A stretch of 60,639 nucleotides of DNA from Pseudomonadota bacterium (GCA_020160955.1 JAIUOX010000011.1:1-60639); one strand, 5' to 3'. Shown: positions 1 through 10,728, counted from the stretch's first letter. Numbers and translations are program-made. The notes: generated by a model from the letters alone, not told the origin.

Positions 1-584
1 ATGCCGGCGCGCTGTTCCGCTTCACCGATGTGTATCCGCGCATGTATGGCGGACGCATTTCCATCGGACTCGATCCGCCGACGCCTGACGGGACGGCGCA
101 GGACGGCATCATCAGCGTCAACAATTTCCAGATTCGCGGCGAGCCGGCGCTCGATCAGGTCGTGTCGCGCGCGCCGAACGGGCAGCGCGGTTCGGTCGAA
201 TTCCAGCAGGCGCGCGCCGAGTTCGTGAAAGCGCCGGGGCGCATGCTGGTGAAGAATGGTGTGGTGCGCGGCCCGGTGATCGGTGCGACGATCGAAGGCA
301 ACATCGACTATGCACGCGACGAGATTCACATGCGCGGCACGTTCATCCCGCTCTACGGCCTCAACAACATGTTCGGGCAGATCCCGCTGATCGGCTTCTT
401 CCTTGGCGGACCGAACAGCAACGAGGGTTTGCTCGGCGTGACCTACGAGATCACCGGCCAGCCGGGTAATTTCCGGATTCAGCCGAATCCGTTGTCGGTG
501 ATCGCGCCGGGCCTGCTGCGCAAGTTCTTCGAATTCCGCGACACCACGACGAACCAGCCGGCGTTCGCCGATCCGAACCGGTGA
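1..584 (+). CDS. AsmA/DUF3971-like protein, C-terminal part (partial)
   Basis: The gene enters from the left edge; the open frame runs from base 3 to the TGA at 582-584, so only about 193 C-terminal residues are seen. The segment reads as the end of a large AsmA/YhdP-type envelope protein: a beta-rich stretch with EFVKAPGRMLVKNGVVRGPV, then GATIEGNIDYARDEIHMRGTF, then IPLIGFFLGG and a closing LLGVTYEITG. Members of this group are inner-membrane-anchored periplasmic proteins linked to phospholipid transport or outer-membrane biogenesis; that role is family knowledge. The N-terminal membrane anchor lies outside the window. It converges on the small membrane-protein gene that ends at 690. Confidence 0.75.
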   Translation, partial: AGALFRFTDVYPRMYGGRISIGLDPPTPDGTAQDGIISVNNFQIRGEPALDQVVSRAPNGQRGSVEFQQARAEFVKAPGRMLVKNGVVRGPVIGATIEGNIDYARDEIHMRGTFIPLYGLNNMFGQIPLIGFFLGGPNSNEGLLGVTYEITGQPGNFRIQPNPLSVIAPGLLRKFFEFRDTTTNQPAFADPNR

Positions 585-689
585 ACCCGCCCGGCTTGGC
601 CAATTCGGCTCGGCACCCCGATTTTCATGAGCGTTCTGGAACTGCGACCGGACGATCGGCAAGGCGTGTCGCCGATGTCGGCGATGCTG

Positions 690-1106
690 CTATGGGGCGC
701 CGGAGATCCCGGACGTCTGGTCGGTAATGGCTGTTTGGTGGCGGGTTTTCGCGGCGGCGCGGAATAAACCTGCCGATATGAGCCACAGCGTCGTGAAGAA
801 CGCGGCGAACAGCAAAGCTCTTGTCTCGCCATCGGGAATGGTTGCAGTCGACGGTGCCGTCACGATGAGCGCGGCGAGCAGGAGCTGCATGATCGCTATA
901 CCGAGCATGGCGCGTGCCATCCCGGCGGGCTGAAACCGAACGGACGCGGCCGTCACGATCGCCGCCGCGACCAGCATGATGTATCCGATCCCGGTTCCGT
1001 CATCGCGAACGATCATCGTCCAGAGCGTGAGGAGCGAGGCCGCGACTGCGACGGCAACTCCCATGCGATAGAGGCGAGTGTCGCGACCGCCGTCGAGCTT
1101 GGACAT
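690..1106 (-). CDS. Small four-helix membrane protein, function unknown
   Basis: The 138-residue product has four hydrophobic stretches, at roughly residues 15-33, 41-58, 63-85 and 97-115, with short polar loops and a charged C-terminal tail, so it should be a small inner-membrane protein. I recognise no enzyme or transporter motif. It lies upstream of and on the same strand side as nothing obvious: tyrS, also on the minus strand, ends 43 bases to its right and reads toward it, so cotranscription from tyrS is possible. A second plausible start is the internal Met at residue 15. The plus-strand frame opposite (727-933) is poorer in composition and was not called. Confidence 0.55.
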   Translation of the reverse strand: MSKLDGGRDTRLYRMGVAVAVAASLLTLWTMIVRDDGTGIGYIMLVAAAIVTAASVRFQPAGMARAMLGIAIMQLLLAALIVTAPSTATIPDGETRALLFAAFFTTLWLISAGLFRAAAKTRHQTAITDQTSGISGAP

Positions 1107-1149
1107 GGGGCTCCACCTCGGTCCAAATCCGCCCGACCACGGCGGGGTA

Positions 1150-2403
1150 TCAGACTGGTTTCAGCAGGACGTGCTTCTTCTTGCCGAGCGAAATCTTGAT
1201 CACGCCTTCCGGCGTCAGGTTGGCGCGGGTGAGCGCGAGCTTTTCGTCGCTGACGGCAGCATCGTTGACGCGCAGGCCGCCGGACTTGATCTGCCGGCGC
1301 GCTTCGCCGGTCGAGGCCACAAGTCCCGCCGTCACCGCGGCAGTGAGCACGCCGTAACCCTGGTCGAGCGCGTTCGCCGGAATGTCGATGGTCGGCAAAG
1401 TGTCGGCGAGCGCGCCTTCCTCGAAGGTCTTGCGCGCCGTTCCTTCGGCCTGATCGGCGGCGGCACGGCCGTGCATCAGCGCGGTCGCCTCGTTGGCGAG
1501 CACCTTCTTCGCCTCGTTGATCTCGGCGCCCTTGAGCGCCGCGAGCTTCTCGATCTCGTCGAGTGGCAGGGTGGTGAACAGCTTGAGGAAGCGCGCGACG
1601 TCGCCGTCCTCGGTGTTGCGCCAGAATTGCCAGTAGTCATAGGGCGACAGCATGTCGGCGTTGAGCCAGACGGCGCCGGCGGCGGTCTTGCCCATCTTCG
1701 CGCCGGACGCGGTGGTGAGCAGCGGACAGGTCAGCGCATAGAGCTGGTGCGTGCCCATGCGGCGGCCGAGATCGATGCCGTTGACGATGTTGCCCCACTG
1801 ATCCGAGCCGCCCATCTGCAGGTTGCAGCCGAATCGGCGCGCCAGCTCGACGTAGTCGTAGGATTGCAGGATCATGTAGTTGAATTCGATGAACGACAGT
1901 TCCTGCTCGCGCTCGAGGCGCAGCTTCACCGAATCCATCGTCAGCATGCGGTTGATCGAGAAGTGCCGGCCGACCTCGCGCAGCATCTCGATGTAGTTGA
2001 GCTTGGTCAGCCACTCGGCATTGTCGATCATCACCGCGTCGGATTTCCCCGCGCCGAAGGTGATGAACTTGTCGAAGGTGGTGCGGATCGATGCCTTGTT
2101 GGCGTCGATCTGCTCGTAGGTGAGGAGCTTGCGCGTCTCGTCGCGGCCGGACGGATCGCCGACGCGGGTGGTGCCGCCGCCCATCAGCGCGATTGGCTTG
2201 TTGCCGGTCGCCTGCAGCCAGTGCAGCATCATGATCGACAACAGGTGCCCGACATGCAGCGAGGCTGCCGTGCAGTCGTAGCCCACATAGGCCACCGCCT
2301 CCGATTTCGCCGCGAGGGCGTCGAGCCCGGCCGCGTCGGAAATCTGGTGGATGAAGCCACGGGTGGCCAAAACGTTAAGAAAATCGGACTTATATGCGCT
2401 CAT
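1150..2403 (-). CDS. tyrS: Tyrosine--tRNA ligase
   Basis: Class I aminoacyl-tRNA synthetase that charges tRNA-Tyr with tyrosine in the cytosol. The 417-residue length is normal for bacterial TyrRS. The HIGH signature appears as HVGH (residues 50-53) and the KMSKS loop as KMGKT (236-240). The tyrosine-binding stretch MGGSDQWGN lies near 197-205. A C-terminal S4 RNA-binding domain (about 350-417) contains [13 protein letters not shown]. An AGGA ribosome site lies just before the ATG at 2403. It is divergent from anmK, with 86 bases between the two start codons; this tyrS/anmK head-to-head arrangement is familiar from other alphaproteobacteria. Confidence 0.97.
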   Translation of the reverse strand: MSAYKSDFLNVLATRGFIHQISDAAGLDALAAKSEAVAYVGYDCTAASLHVGHLLSIMMLHWLQATGNKPIALMGGGTTRVGDPSGRDETRKLLTYEQIDANKASIRTTFDKFITFGAGKSDAVMIDNAEWLTKLNYIEMLREVGRHFSINRMLTMDSVKLRLEREQELSFIEFNYMILQSYDYVELARRFGCNLQMGGSDQWGNIVNGIDLGRRMGTHQLYALTCPLLTTASGAKMGKTAAGAVWLNADMLSPYDYWQFWRNTEDGDVARFLKLFTTLPLDEIEKLAALKGAEINEAKKVLANEATALMHGRAAADQAEGTARKTFEEGALADTLPTIDIPANALDQGYGVLTAAVTAGLVASTGEARRQIKSGGLRVNDAAVSDEKLALTRANLTPEGVIKISLGKKKHVLLKPV

Positions 2404-2489
2404 GGTCCTGTCGCCGGTTTGGCCGGTGGTGTAACAGGTCCGGCGTCGGATTCAACCAAGCTGAACCTCCCGAAAGCCCCGAAAAGCCC

Positions 2490-3602
2490 ATGACAGAGAC
2501 GCGCGGCGCGGTGTTGCGTGCCATCGGCCTGATGAGCGGCACCTCGCTCGACGGGGTCGATATCGCGCTGATCGAGACGGACGGCGAGCGGGTGCTCTCG
2601 TTCGGGCCGACCGGCTACCGGGCCTACAGCGAGGACGAACGGGCGTTGCTGCGGCAGGCGCTGGCGGAAGGCGCGGGGCTGACCGACCGCACGTCGCGTC
2701 CCGGCGTGCTCGCAGAGGCGGAAGCCTTCGTCACGCGCGCCCATGTGGAGACGATCCAGCAGTTCCTCGCCGCCGAGCGCATCGACCGCGCCAGTGTCGA
2801 TATCGTCGGCTTCCACGGCCAGACGGTGCTGCACAAGCCGGCGGCGCGGCTCACGGTACAGATCGGGCGCGGCGACACGGTCGCGCGGCAGGTCGGTATC
2901 CCGGTCGCCTATGATTTCCGCCAGGCCGACATCATGGCCGGCGGGCAGGGCGCGCCGCTGGTGCCGGTGTTCCACGCGGCGCTGGCGCGCGACCTGCCGA
3001 AGCCCCTGGCGGTGGTGAACATCGGCGGCGTGGGCAACGTGACGTGGATCGGCGCCGACGGCGCGCTGCTCGCCTTCGACACCGGCCCCGGCAATGGCCC
3101 GATCGACGACTGGTGCGCGCGCCGCGCCGGGATGCGGTTCGACCGCGACGGCCTGCTGGCCGCGTCGGGCCATGTCGACGGCACGCGGCTGACGCGGTTC
3201 GCCGAGCACCGCTACTTCGCGAAGCTGCCGCCCAAGTCGCTGGACCGTGGCGACTTCTCCGATGGTTGGGCGGAAGGGCTGAGCGTGGCCGACGGCGCGG
3301 CGACGCTGACGCGCGGCACCGCGCGCGCCATCGCGCTGGCGGCCAGGCACTTTCCCGCGCCGGCGGCGCAATGGGTGATCTGCGGCGGCGGCGCGCGCAA
3401 CCCGACGCTCCTGAAGGCGATCGCGGAGGAGACGCGCGGCACGGTCGTTACGGCCGACAGTCTCGGCTGGAACGGCGACGCGCTGGAAGCGCAGGCCTTC
3501 GGGTTCCTGGCGGTGCGCAGCCTGCGGGGCCTGCCGATCAGCTTCCCGGGCACGACGGGCGCGCCGCGGCCGTTGACCGGCGGGAAGGTGGATTTGCCGT
3601 AG
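2490..3602 (+). CDS. anmK: Anhydro-N-acetylmuramic acid kinase
   Basis: AnmK phosphorylates and opens 1,6-anhydro-MurNAc released during peptidoglycan turnover, giving MurNAc-6-phosphate for recycling. The 370-residue product shows the family signatures GLMSGTSLDGVD near the N terminus, VGFHGQTVLH, an ASKHA-type NIGGVGNVTWI strand, FDTGPGN, and a late WVICGGGARNPTLL nucleotide-binding segment. I chose the ATG at 2490 because it is followed directly by the conserved N terminus; an in-frame extension to 2394 would overlap the divergent tyrS start and adds no conserved sequence. No MurNAc-6-P etherase is visible next to it. It converges with the hydrolase gene that ends at 3627. Confidence 0.95.
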   Translation: MTETRGAVLRAIGLMSGTSLDGVDIALIETDGERVLSFGPTGYRAYSEDERALLRQALAEGAGLTDRTSRPGVLAEAEAFVTRAHVETIQQFLAAERIDRASVDIVGFHGQTVLHKPAARLTVQIGRGDTVARQVGIPVAYDFRQADIMAGGQGAPLVPVFHAALARDLPKPLAVVNIGGVGNVTWIGADGALLAFDTGPGNGPIDDWCARRAGMRFDRDGLLAASGHVDGTRLTRFAEHRYFAKLPPKSLDRGDFSDGWAEGLSVADGAATLTRGTARAIALAARHFPAPAAQWVICGGGARNPTLLKAIAEETRGTVVTADSLGWNGDALEAQAFGFLAVRSLRGLPISFPGTTGAPRPLTGGKVDLP

Positions 3603-3604
3603 CA

Positions 3605-3625
3605 GGTCCCTCGGCTGCGCTCGGG
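3605..3625. repeat. Degenerate half-copy of the dispersed GGTCCCTCG palindromic repeat
   Basis: The 21-base stretch between the convergent ends of anmK and the alpha/beta hydrolase matches one arm of the repeat seen whole at 48139-48206 and 53952-54023, with one inserted G and loss of the distal bases. The second arm is absent. Like the two intact copies it sits between convergent genes, so it may be the remnant of a bidirectional terminator-like element. Confidence 0.5.
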
Positions 3626-3626
3626 A

Positions 3627-4301
3627 CTACGGTTCCTTGTTGCTGGTGGCGCGGCCCGGCGGGTTGACCAGGCACTTGGCGACGTACTTGTCGACGTCGA
3701 TCGCCAGCTTGTCGAGCGAGTCGTGGAAGAAGTGGTTGGCGCCCTTCACGGTGCGCGACTCGACCGTGATGCCCTTCTGCAGCGACAGCCGCGCGACCAG
3801 CTTCTGGATGTCGGCCAGCGGCACCACCTCGTCGCGCTCGGCGCCGACGATCAGGCCCGACGCCGGGCAGGGGGCGAGGAAAGCGAAGTCGTAGGAGTTG
3901 GCGGGCGGCGCGACCGAGACGAAGCAGTCGATCTCGGGACGGCGCATCAGCAGCTGCATGCCGATCCACGCGCCGAACGAGTAGCCGGCGATCCAGCACG
4001 ACTTGGCGTCGGCGTTCATGCCCTGCAGCCAGTCGAGCGCCGCGGCCGCGTCGGAGAGTTCGCCCATGCCGTTGTCGAAGCGGCCCTGGCTGCGGCCGAC
4101 GCCGCGCGTGTTGAAGCGCAGCACAGAGAAGCCGCGATTGACGAACACGTGGAACAGCGAGAACACCACCTTGTGGTTCATCGTTCCGCCGTACTGCGGA
4201 TGCGGATGGAGGATCAGCGCGATCGGAGCGTGTTCCTGCTTGCTCTGGTGATAGCGCCCCTCGAGCCGACCTTCCGGGCCGGTGAACATCACATCAGGCA
4301 T
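3627..4301 (-). CDS. Alpha/beta hydrolase, COG2945-like
   Basis: A 224-residue single-domain alpha/beta hydrolase. The oxyanion region reads ILHPHPQYGGTM (residues about 30-41), the nucleophile elbow is GYSFG (Ser near 107), and the acid/His end is GAERDEVVP and GANHFF. RFNTRGVGRSQG is typical of the COG2945 group, often annotated as dienelactone-hydrolase-like esterases. There is no signal peptide, so it should be cytosolic. The substrate cannot be inferred. It is divergent from iscR and its start lies about 230 bases upstream of that gene, so the IscR-like site at 4373 is also within 75 bases of this start codon. Confidence 0.85.
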   Translation of the reverse strand: MPDVMFTGPEGRLEGRYHQSKQEHAPIALILHPHPQYGGTMNHKVVFSLFHVFVNRGFSVLRFNTRGVGRSQGRFDNGMGELSDAAAALDWLQGMNADAKSCWIAGYSFGAWIGMQLLMRRPEIDCFVSVAPPANSYDFAFLAPCPASGLIVGAERDEVVPLADIQKLVARLSLQKGITVESRTVKGANHFFHDSLDKLAIDVDKYVAKCLVNPPGRATSNKEP

Positions 4302-4372
4302 CTAATCTCCGGTTCTTCCTCATTATTGGCCGCCGGTCGCGGGCCGGAGCAGCGAAAAAACGGGGAATCTTG

Positions 4373-4397
4373 ATACTTGACCAACAAGGTGGGTTTT
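4373..4397 (+). promoter_or_regulatory. IscR type-1-like operator overlapping the putative iscR promoter
   Basis: By eye the 25 bases starting ATACTTGACC match the E. coli type-1 IscR consensus ATASYYGACTRWWWYAGTCRRSTAT at 18 of 25 positions, with a nearly perfect left half-site. A TTGACC -35 element (4377-4382) lies inside the site and a TACTAA -10 candidate follows at 4398 after a short 15-base spacer. In the family, holo-IscR bound here represses its own operon. The start codon of iscR is 138 bases downstream. The promoter elements are weak and the match is manual. Confidence 0.45.
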
Positions 4398-4534
4398 ACT
4401 AAACCCGAGCCGTCCAGTCGGTTTTTCCCCAGATCCCTGAGTGGAGGGACCGCAATATCGTACTAACGCCTTGGTTTTCAAGACCTTTAGGCGGTCCGTA
4501 GGAAAGCCGGCGCAGCCGGCACGAGGAGGATGCT

Positions 4535-5014
4535 GTGAAGCTCAGCACCAAGGGTCGTTACGCAGTGATGGCGATGGTCGACCTGGCCCGCCACGCCCAG
4601 GCCAAGCCGGTGTCGCTTTCGGACATCGCAACGCGCCAGGAAATCTCGCTGTCCTATCTCGAGCAGCTGTTCGCCCGCCTGCGGCGCGCCGGCCTCGTGA
4701 AGAGCGTGCGCGGTCCGGGTGGCGGCTACCGCTTGGCGCGCGCCTCGGCCGAGACCCGCGTCTCCGAGATCATCCTCGCCGTCGACGAGCCGATCAGCGC
4801 GACGCGCTGCACGGAGATGGGCCACACCGGGTGCCGCGCCGACCGCAGCAAGTGCCTGACGCACGACCTGTGGGAAGAGCTCGGCCACCAGATCCACGCC
4901 TTCCTGAGCTCGGTCACGCTGCTCGACGTGCTCGAGCGCCGGCTGGCGTCGTCGCTGGTGGAGGCCCCCGCGGCCAACGCCCCCGGCGAATCGTCGATGG
5001 CCGCCGCCAGCTAG
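4535..5014 (+). CDS. iscR: Iron-sulfur cluster regulator IscR (Rrf2 family)
   Basis: A 159-residue Rrf2 transcription factor: an N-terminal winged helix beginning MKLSTKGRYAVMAMVDLA, a wing with VRGPGGGYRLAR (59-70), and a cluster-binding loop with Cys92, Cys100, Cys107 and His110, equivalent to E. coli Cys92/98/104/His107 but with slightly longer spacing. Holo-IscR represses isc transcription when iron-sulfur supply is adequate. A GAGGA ribosome site precedes the ATG. It is the first gene of the isc operon, only 7 bases before the first desulfurase. The C-terminal tail after about residue 140 is Ala-rich and unlikely to be conserved. Confidence 0.95.
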   Translation: MKLSTKGRYAVMAMVDLARHAQAKPVSLSDIATRQEISLSYLEQLFARLRRAGLVKSVRGPGGGYRLARASAETRVSEIILAVDEPISATRCTEMGHTGCRADRSKCLTHDLWEELGHQIHAFLSSVTLLDVLERRLASSLVEAPAANAPGESSMAAAS

Positions 5015-5021
5015 GAAACCG

Positions 5022-6137
5022 ATGACCGCGTTGGCGTACCTCGACCACAACGCGACCAGCCCGCTGCGGCCGGCCGCGTTGGCGGCGATGACCGAGGCCC
5101 TGCAGGCTGGCGGCAATCCGTCGGCCGTGCATGCCGTCGGCCGCCGGGCGCGGGCGATGGTCGACGCGGCCCGCCGCCAGGTCGCGGGGCTGATCGGCGT
5201 CCCGGCCAGCGAGGTCGTCTTCACGTCGGGCGGGACCGAGGCCAACGCCATGGCGCTGGCCGGTTGCGGCCGCCGGCGCGTGCTCGTCTCGGCGATCGAG
5301 CACGAGAGCGTGCGCCGCTCGGTGCCGGACGCCGAGGTGCTGCCGGTCGGCGCGGACGGCGTGCTCGATCTCGCGGCGCTCGAGCGCGCGCTGGCCGCCT
5401 CGTCCGAGCCGGCGCTGGTGTCGGTGATGGCCGCGAACAACGAGACCGGCGTGATCCAGCCGATCGCCGAGGTCGTGCGGCTGGGCCGCGCGGCCGGCGC
5501 GCTGGTGCACTGCGACGCCGTGCAGGCCGCCGGCAAGATCGCGCTCGACGTGCCGGCGCTGGGCATCGACTACCTGAGCCTCGCCGCCCACAAGCTGGGC
5601 GGACCGACCGGGATCGGCGCGCTGGTGGTGCGCGGCCTGGCGCCGTTCGCGCCGGACCGGCGCGGCGGCGCGCAGGAGACCAACCGGCGGGCCGGGACCG
5701 AGAACCTGTCGGGCATCGTCGGGTTCGGCGCTGCCGCGGCGGAAGCCGGGCAGGGCCTGTCGGCGGAGCTGCGCGACCGCACCGAGGCGGCGCTGGCCGG
5801 GCTGGCGCCCGAGGCCGTGGTTCACGGGGCGGGGGCACCGCGCCTGCCCAACACGATCTTCGTCTCGATGCCGGGCGTCGCCGCCGAGACCCAGGTGATG
5901 GCCTTCGACCTGGCCGGGATCTGCGTCAGCTCGGGGTCGGCCTGCTCGTCGGGCAAGGTCCACCGCTCGGCGACGCTCGCCGCGATGGGCGTGGACGATG
6001 CCGTGGCGGCCGCCGCGGTGAGGATAAGTTTCGGCTGGAACTCGCGGCCGGAGGATAGTGATCGCTTGATCGCGGCGTGGCGGGACCTATATATCCGAGC
6101 GGGACGCTCGGATATTGGCAACGCCCGGGCGGCATAG
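5022..6137 (+). CDS. NifS/IscS-family cysteine desulfurase (first of two)
   Basis: PLP-dependent class V aminotransferase-fold enzyme that takes sulfur from L-cysteine as an enzyme persulfide. Visible features are [10 protein letters not shown] at the start, [13 protein letters not shown], the PLP-aspartate strand [10 protein letters not shown], Schiff-base Lys191 in AAHKLGG, and the persulfide Cys308 in [10 protein letters not shown]. It is 371 residues, about 40 shorter than the IscS encoded next to it, and only moderately similar to it. It lacks the IscS C-terminal tail; its own tail ([16 protein letters not shown]) is encoded by a perfect inverted repeat. It may be a second sulfur donor with a partner other than IscU. 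Similar paired desulfurases are known from some alphaproteobacterial isc loci. Confidence 0.9.
   Translation: MTALAYLDHNATSPLRPAALAAMTEALQAGGNPSAVHAVGRRARAMVDAARRQVAGLIGVPASEVVFTSGGTEANAMALAGCGRRRVLVSAIEHESVRRSVPDAEVLPVGADGVLDLAALERALAASSEPALVSVMAANNETGVIQPIAEVVRLGRAAGALVHCDAVQAAGKIALDVPALGIDYLSLAAHKLGGPTGIGALVVRGLAPFAPDRRGGAQETNRRAGTENLSGIVGFGAAAAEAGQGLSAELRDRTEAALAGLAPEAVVHGAGAPRLPNTIFVSMPGVAAETQVMAFDLAGICVSSGSACSSGKVHRSATLAAMGVDDAVAAAAVRISFGWNSRPEDSDRLIAAWRDLYIRAGRSDIGNARAA
6091..6115. repeat. Perfect 11-bp inverted repeat at the 3' end of the first desulfurase gene
   Basis: The arms ATATCCGAGCG (6091-6101) and CGCTCGGATAT (6105-6115) are exact reverse complements around a 3-base GGA spacer. 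The element lies inside the last codons of the upstream gene, 40 bases before the iscS ATG. No run of T follows, so it is not a standard terminator. It could be an operator for an internal promoter, or an mRNA hairpin that alters the iscS transcript end or its stability. Confidence 0.6.
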
Positions 6138-6154
6138 GAATTCAAGGGGTTCGA

Positions 6155-7393
6155 ATGAGTGTCCTGACCCAGGTTCGGCGCAACGACCAGCCGATCTACC
6201 TCGACTACCAGGCGACGACGCCGATGGACCCCCGGGTCCTCGAGGCGATGATGCCGTACTTCACCTACAAGTTCGGCAATCCGCACTCGCGCAGCCACTC
6301 CTATGGCTGGGAGGCCGAGGAGGGCGTCGAGAAGGCGCGCGCCCAGATCGCGAAGCTGATCGGCGCCGACGAGAAGGAAGTGATCTTCACCTCGGGCGCG
6401 ACGGAGTCGAACAACCTCGCCATCCGCGGCGTCGCCGAGTTCTACAAGGATCGCAAGAACCACATCGTCACCACGGTGACCGAGCACAAGTGCGTGCTCG
6501 ACACCTGCCGCCACCTCGAGCAGCAGGGCTTCGAGGTCACCTACCTGCCGGTCCAGAAGAACGGCCTGGTCGACCTCGAACAGCTGCGCGCGGCGATCAC
6601 CGACAAGACCGTCGTGGTCTCCGTGATGGCGGTGAACAACGAGATCGGCGTGATCCAGCCGCTGGCCGAGATCGGCGCGATCTGCCGCGAGAAGAAGACC
6701 TTCTTCCACACCGACGCGGCGCAGGCGGCGGGCAAGATCCCGCTCGACGTCGAGGCGATGAACATCGACCTGATGAGCATCTCCGGCCACAAGATCTACG
6801 GGCCCAAGGGCATCGGCGCGCTGTACGTGCGCCGCAAGCCGCGCGTGCGCCTGGTGCCGCTGATCGTCGGCGGCGGGCAGGAGCGCGGCTTCCGCTCGGG
6901 CACCCTGCCGACGCCGCTGTGCGTCGGCCTGGGCGAGGCGGCCGAGATCGCGATGAAGGAAATGGACGGCGAGGCCAAGCGGCTGAAGAAGCTGCAGGAC
7001 CGCATGCTCAAGGGCCTGCGCGACAAGCTGCCGGAGATCTACGTCAACGGCGACCTCGAGCACCGCATCCCGGGCAACCTCAACATCAGCTTCGCCTACG
7101 TCGAGGGCGAGTCGCTGATGATGGGCATCAAGGGCCTGTCGGTGTCGTCCGGCTCGGCCTGCACCTCGGCCTCGCTGGAGCCCAGCTACGTGCTGCGCGC
7201 GCTGGGCGTCGAGGAAGAGATGGCGCACACCTCGCTGCGCATCGGCCTCGGCCGCTTCACCACCGAGCAGGAAGTCGACCAGGCCGTCGACGAACTGGTG
7301 CGTCACGTCACCAAGCTGCGCGAGATGAGCCCGCTCTGGGAAATGGCCCAGGAGGGTATCGACCTCAAGTCCATCGAGTGGGCCGCCCACTAG
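6155..7393 (+). CDS. iscS: Cysteine desulfurase IscS
   Basis: Main sulfur donor of the ISC machinery and also the source of sulfur for tRNA thiolation by MnmA, encoded 5 kb downstream. The 412-residue product is full length: [14 protein letters not shown] near the start, [11 protein letters not shown], Schiff-base Lys213 in [10 protein letters not shown], and the mobile loop [20 protein letters not shown] with persulfide Cys336. The C-terminal tail is [21 protein letters not shown], nearly that of E. coli IscS, where it contacts IscU. I chose the ATG at 6155 after an AAGGGG-like site, because an earlier in-frame start would overlap the preceding gene and add no family sequence. Confidence 0.97.
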   Translation: MSVLTQVRRNDQPIYLDYQATTPMDPRVLEAMMPYFTYKFGNPHSRSHSYGWEAEEGVEKARAQIAKLIGADEKEVIFTSGATESNNLAIRGVAEFYKDRKNHIVTTVTEHKCVLDTCRHLEQQGFEVTYLPVQKNGLVDLEQLRAAITDKTVVVSVMAVNNEIGVIQPLAEIGAICREKKTFFHTDAAQAAGKIPLDVEAMNIDLMSISGHKIYGPKGIGALYVRRKPRVRLVPLIVGGGQERGFRSGTLPTPLCVGLGEAAEIAMKEMDGEAKRLKKLQDRMLKGLRDKLPEIYVNGDLEHRIPGNLNISFAYVEGESLMMGIKGLSVSSGSACTSASLEPSYVLRALGVEEEMAHTSLRIGLGRFTTEQEVDQAVDELVRHVTKLREMSPLWEMAQEGIDLKSIEWAAH

Positions 7394-7422
7394 GCCGCCC
7401 CGTCAGTCCAGGAGAGAGTGTC

Positions 7423-7833
7423 ATGGCTTACAGCGAGAAGCTGATCGATCACTACGAGAACCCGCGCAACATCGGGTCGCTCGACAAGAACGCCGAGGAT
7501 GTCGGCACCGGCCTGGTCGGGGCCCCGGCCTGCGGCGACGTCATGAAGCTGCAGATCAAGGTCGGCGCCGACGGGCTGATCGAGGACGCCAAGTTCAAGA
7601 CCTTCGGCTGCGGCTCGGCGATCGCCTCGAGCTCGCTCGTCACCGAGTGGGTGAAGGGCAAGACGATCGACGAGGCCGAGGCGATCAAGAACACCGACAT
7701 CGCCAAGCACCTCGCCCTGCCGCCGGTGAAGATCCACTGCTCGGTGCTGGCCGAGGACGCGATCAAGGCGGCGATCGCCGACTACCGCGCCAAGGCGACC
7801 AAGAAGGACGAGTCGACCGAGGCCGCCGAGTAG
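7423..7833 (+). CDS. iscU: Iron-sulfur cluster scaffold IscU
   Basis: Scaffold on which [2Fe-2S] clusters are built from IscS sulfur before chaperone-driven transfer. The 136-residue product carries the three ligand cysteines Cys37 (APACGDVMKLQIKV), Cys63 (FGCGSAIASSS) and Cys106, with Asp39 and His105. The chaperone-recognition motif LPPVK (99-103), bound by HscA in characterised systems, is intact and is followed by IHCS. An AGGAGAG ribosome site lies before the ATG at 7423. It sits 29 bases after iscS and 49 before iscA. The last 10 residues are a charged tail. Confidence 0.97.
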   Translation: MAYSEKLIDHYENPRNIGSLDKNAEDVGTGLVGAPACGDVMKLQIKVGADGLIEDAKFKTFGCGSAIASSSLVTEWVKGKTIDEAEAIKNTDIAKHLALPPVKIHCSVLAEDAIKAAIADYRAKATKKDESTEAAE

Positions 7834-7882
7834 GCCGCCCCGAGCAGGCGACGCGTCGCGACAGCAGACAGAAGAGAACCCG

Positions 7883-8287
7883 ATGACCACGTCCCCGTCC
7901 GCAGAGCCCCAGGTGGCCGAAGCCCCGAAGCCCGCGCCGCGTCCGCGCCGGCCGCGTCCGCAGGTCATGACGGTGACGCCGGCGGCGGCCGAGCGGGCGA
8001 GGGCGCTGATCGAGAGCCGCGGCAAGCCGACCGCGGGCATCCGCATCGGCGTGCGCAGCAAGGGCTGTTCGGGCATGTCGTACACGCTGGAGTTCGCCGA
8101 CAAGCAGGAGCCGATGGACGAGGTCGTGGACAGCGACGGCGTGAGGCTACTGATCGATCCCAAGGCCTCGCTGTTCCTCATCGGCACCGTGATGGACTAC
8201 GAGGAAGAGAAGCTGAAGTCGGGCTTCGTGTTCAGGAACCCGAACGAGAAGGGCCGCTGCGGCTGCGGCGAATCCTTCCACGTCTGA
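7883..8287 (+). CDS. iscA: A-type iron-sulfur carrier IscA
   Basis: HesB/IscA-family carrier that passes clusters, chiefly for [4Fe-4S] assembly. The three ligand cysteines are Cys62 (SKGCSGMSY) and Cys126/Cys128 (GRCGCGESF). The product is 134 residues because of a Pro/Ala/Arg-rich N-terminal extension of about 27 residues before the usual start at VMTVTPAAAE. The internal ATG at codon 29 could be the true start, which would give the ordinary 106-residue protein, but the upstream ATG at 7883 has its own AGAGAA purine stretch. It lies between iscU and hscB. Confidence 0.95.
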   Translation: MTTSPSAEPQVAEAPKPAPRPRRPRPQVMTVTPAAAERARALIESRGKPTAGIRIGVRSKGCSGMSYTLEFADKQEPMDEVVDSDGVRLLIDPKASLFLIGTVMDYEEEKLKSGFVFRNPNEKGRCGCGESFHV

Positions 8288-8294
8288 TCGCGCC

Positions 8295-8803
8295 ATGGAT
8301 CATTTCGCGCGGCTGGGATTGCCGGCGGCGCTGGACCTCGACCCGGCCGCACTCGACCGGGCCTACTTCGCGCTCCAGCGCCAGTGGCATCCCGACCGCT
8401 TCGTCTCGCGGCCCCCGGCCGAGCGGGCGAAGGCATCGAGCGAGGCCGCGGCGCTGAACGACGCCTACCGCACGCTGAAGGACCCGCTCGGGCGCGCCCT
8501 CTACCTCGCCGCGCTGAACGGCGTCGAGCTGCCGGGCGACGGCAAGACCATCGACGATCCCGAGCTCCTGATGGAAGCGATGGAAGCGCGCGAGGAACTG
8601 CACGAAGCGACCACCGCGGAGGCGGTGGAAAGGCTGGCCGGCCGGGCCCGCGAGCAGGTGCGAACCGCTCTCGACGGCCTCGCCAGTTTGTTCTTGGCAG
8701 GCGACAAGCCAGCCATCAGAAAGGCGCTCCTTCGCCTGCGCTACCTCGACAAGTTCGCCGAGGAGGCGCGGGCGCGGCGGACCAACATCGAACGGCCGAG
8801 AGC

Positions 8804-8807
<4 letters not shown>
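8295..8807 (+). CDS. hscB: Fe-S assembly J-protein co-chaperone HscB
   Basis: J-domain protein that delivers IscU to HscA and stimulates its ATPase. The 170-residue product starts with [15 protein letters not shown], has the J-domain HPD tripeptide at 32-34 (QWHPDRF), the typical [15 protein letters not shown] after it, and a C-terminal three-helix IscU-binding domain starting about residue 85 with [15 protein letters not shown]. There is no N-terminal zinc finger. The start codon is 7 bases after iscA and has no clear ribosome site, so translation is probably coupled. Its TGA overlaps the hscA ATG (ATGA at 8804-8807). Confidence 0.95.
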
Positions 8808-10711
<1,904 letters not shown>

Positions 10712-10728
10712 CGACGGGGAATGTTTGA

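Noticed and set aside
727..933. 68-residue plus-strand frame opposite the small membrane protein
   Set aside because: The minus-strand frame is longer and has a coherent four-helix pattern; the plus frame has none.
1078..2493. 471-residue open frame on the plus strand opposite tyrS
   Set aside because: It is the antisense shadow of a clear tyrS, with Arg/Gly/Ala/Val-rich low-information sequence and no domain.
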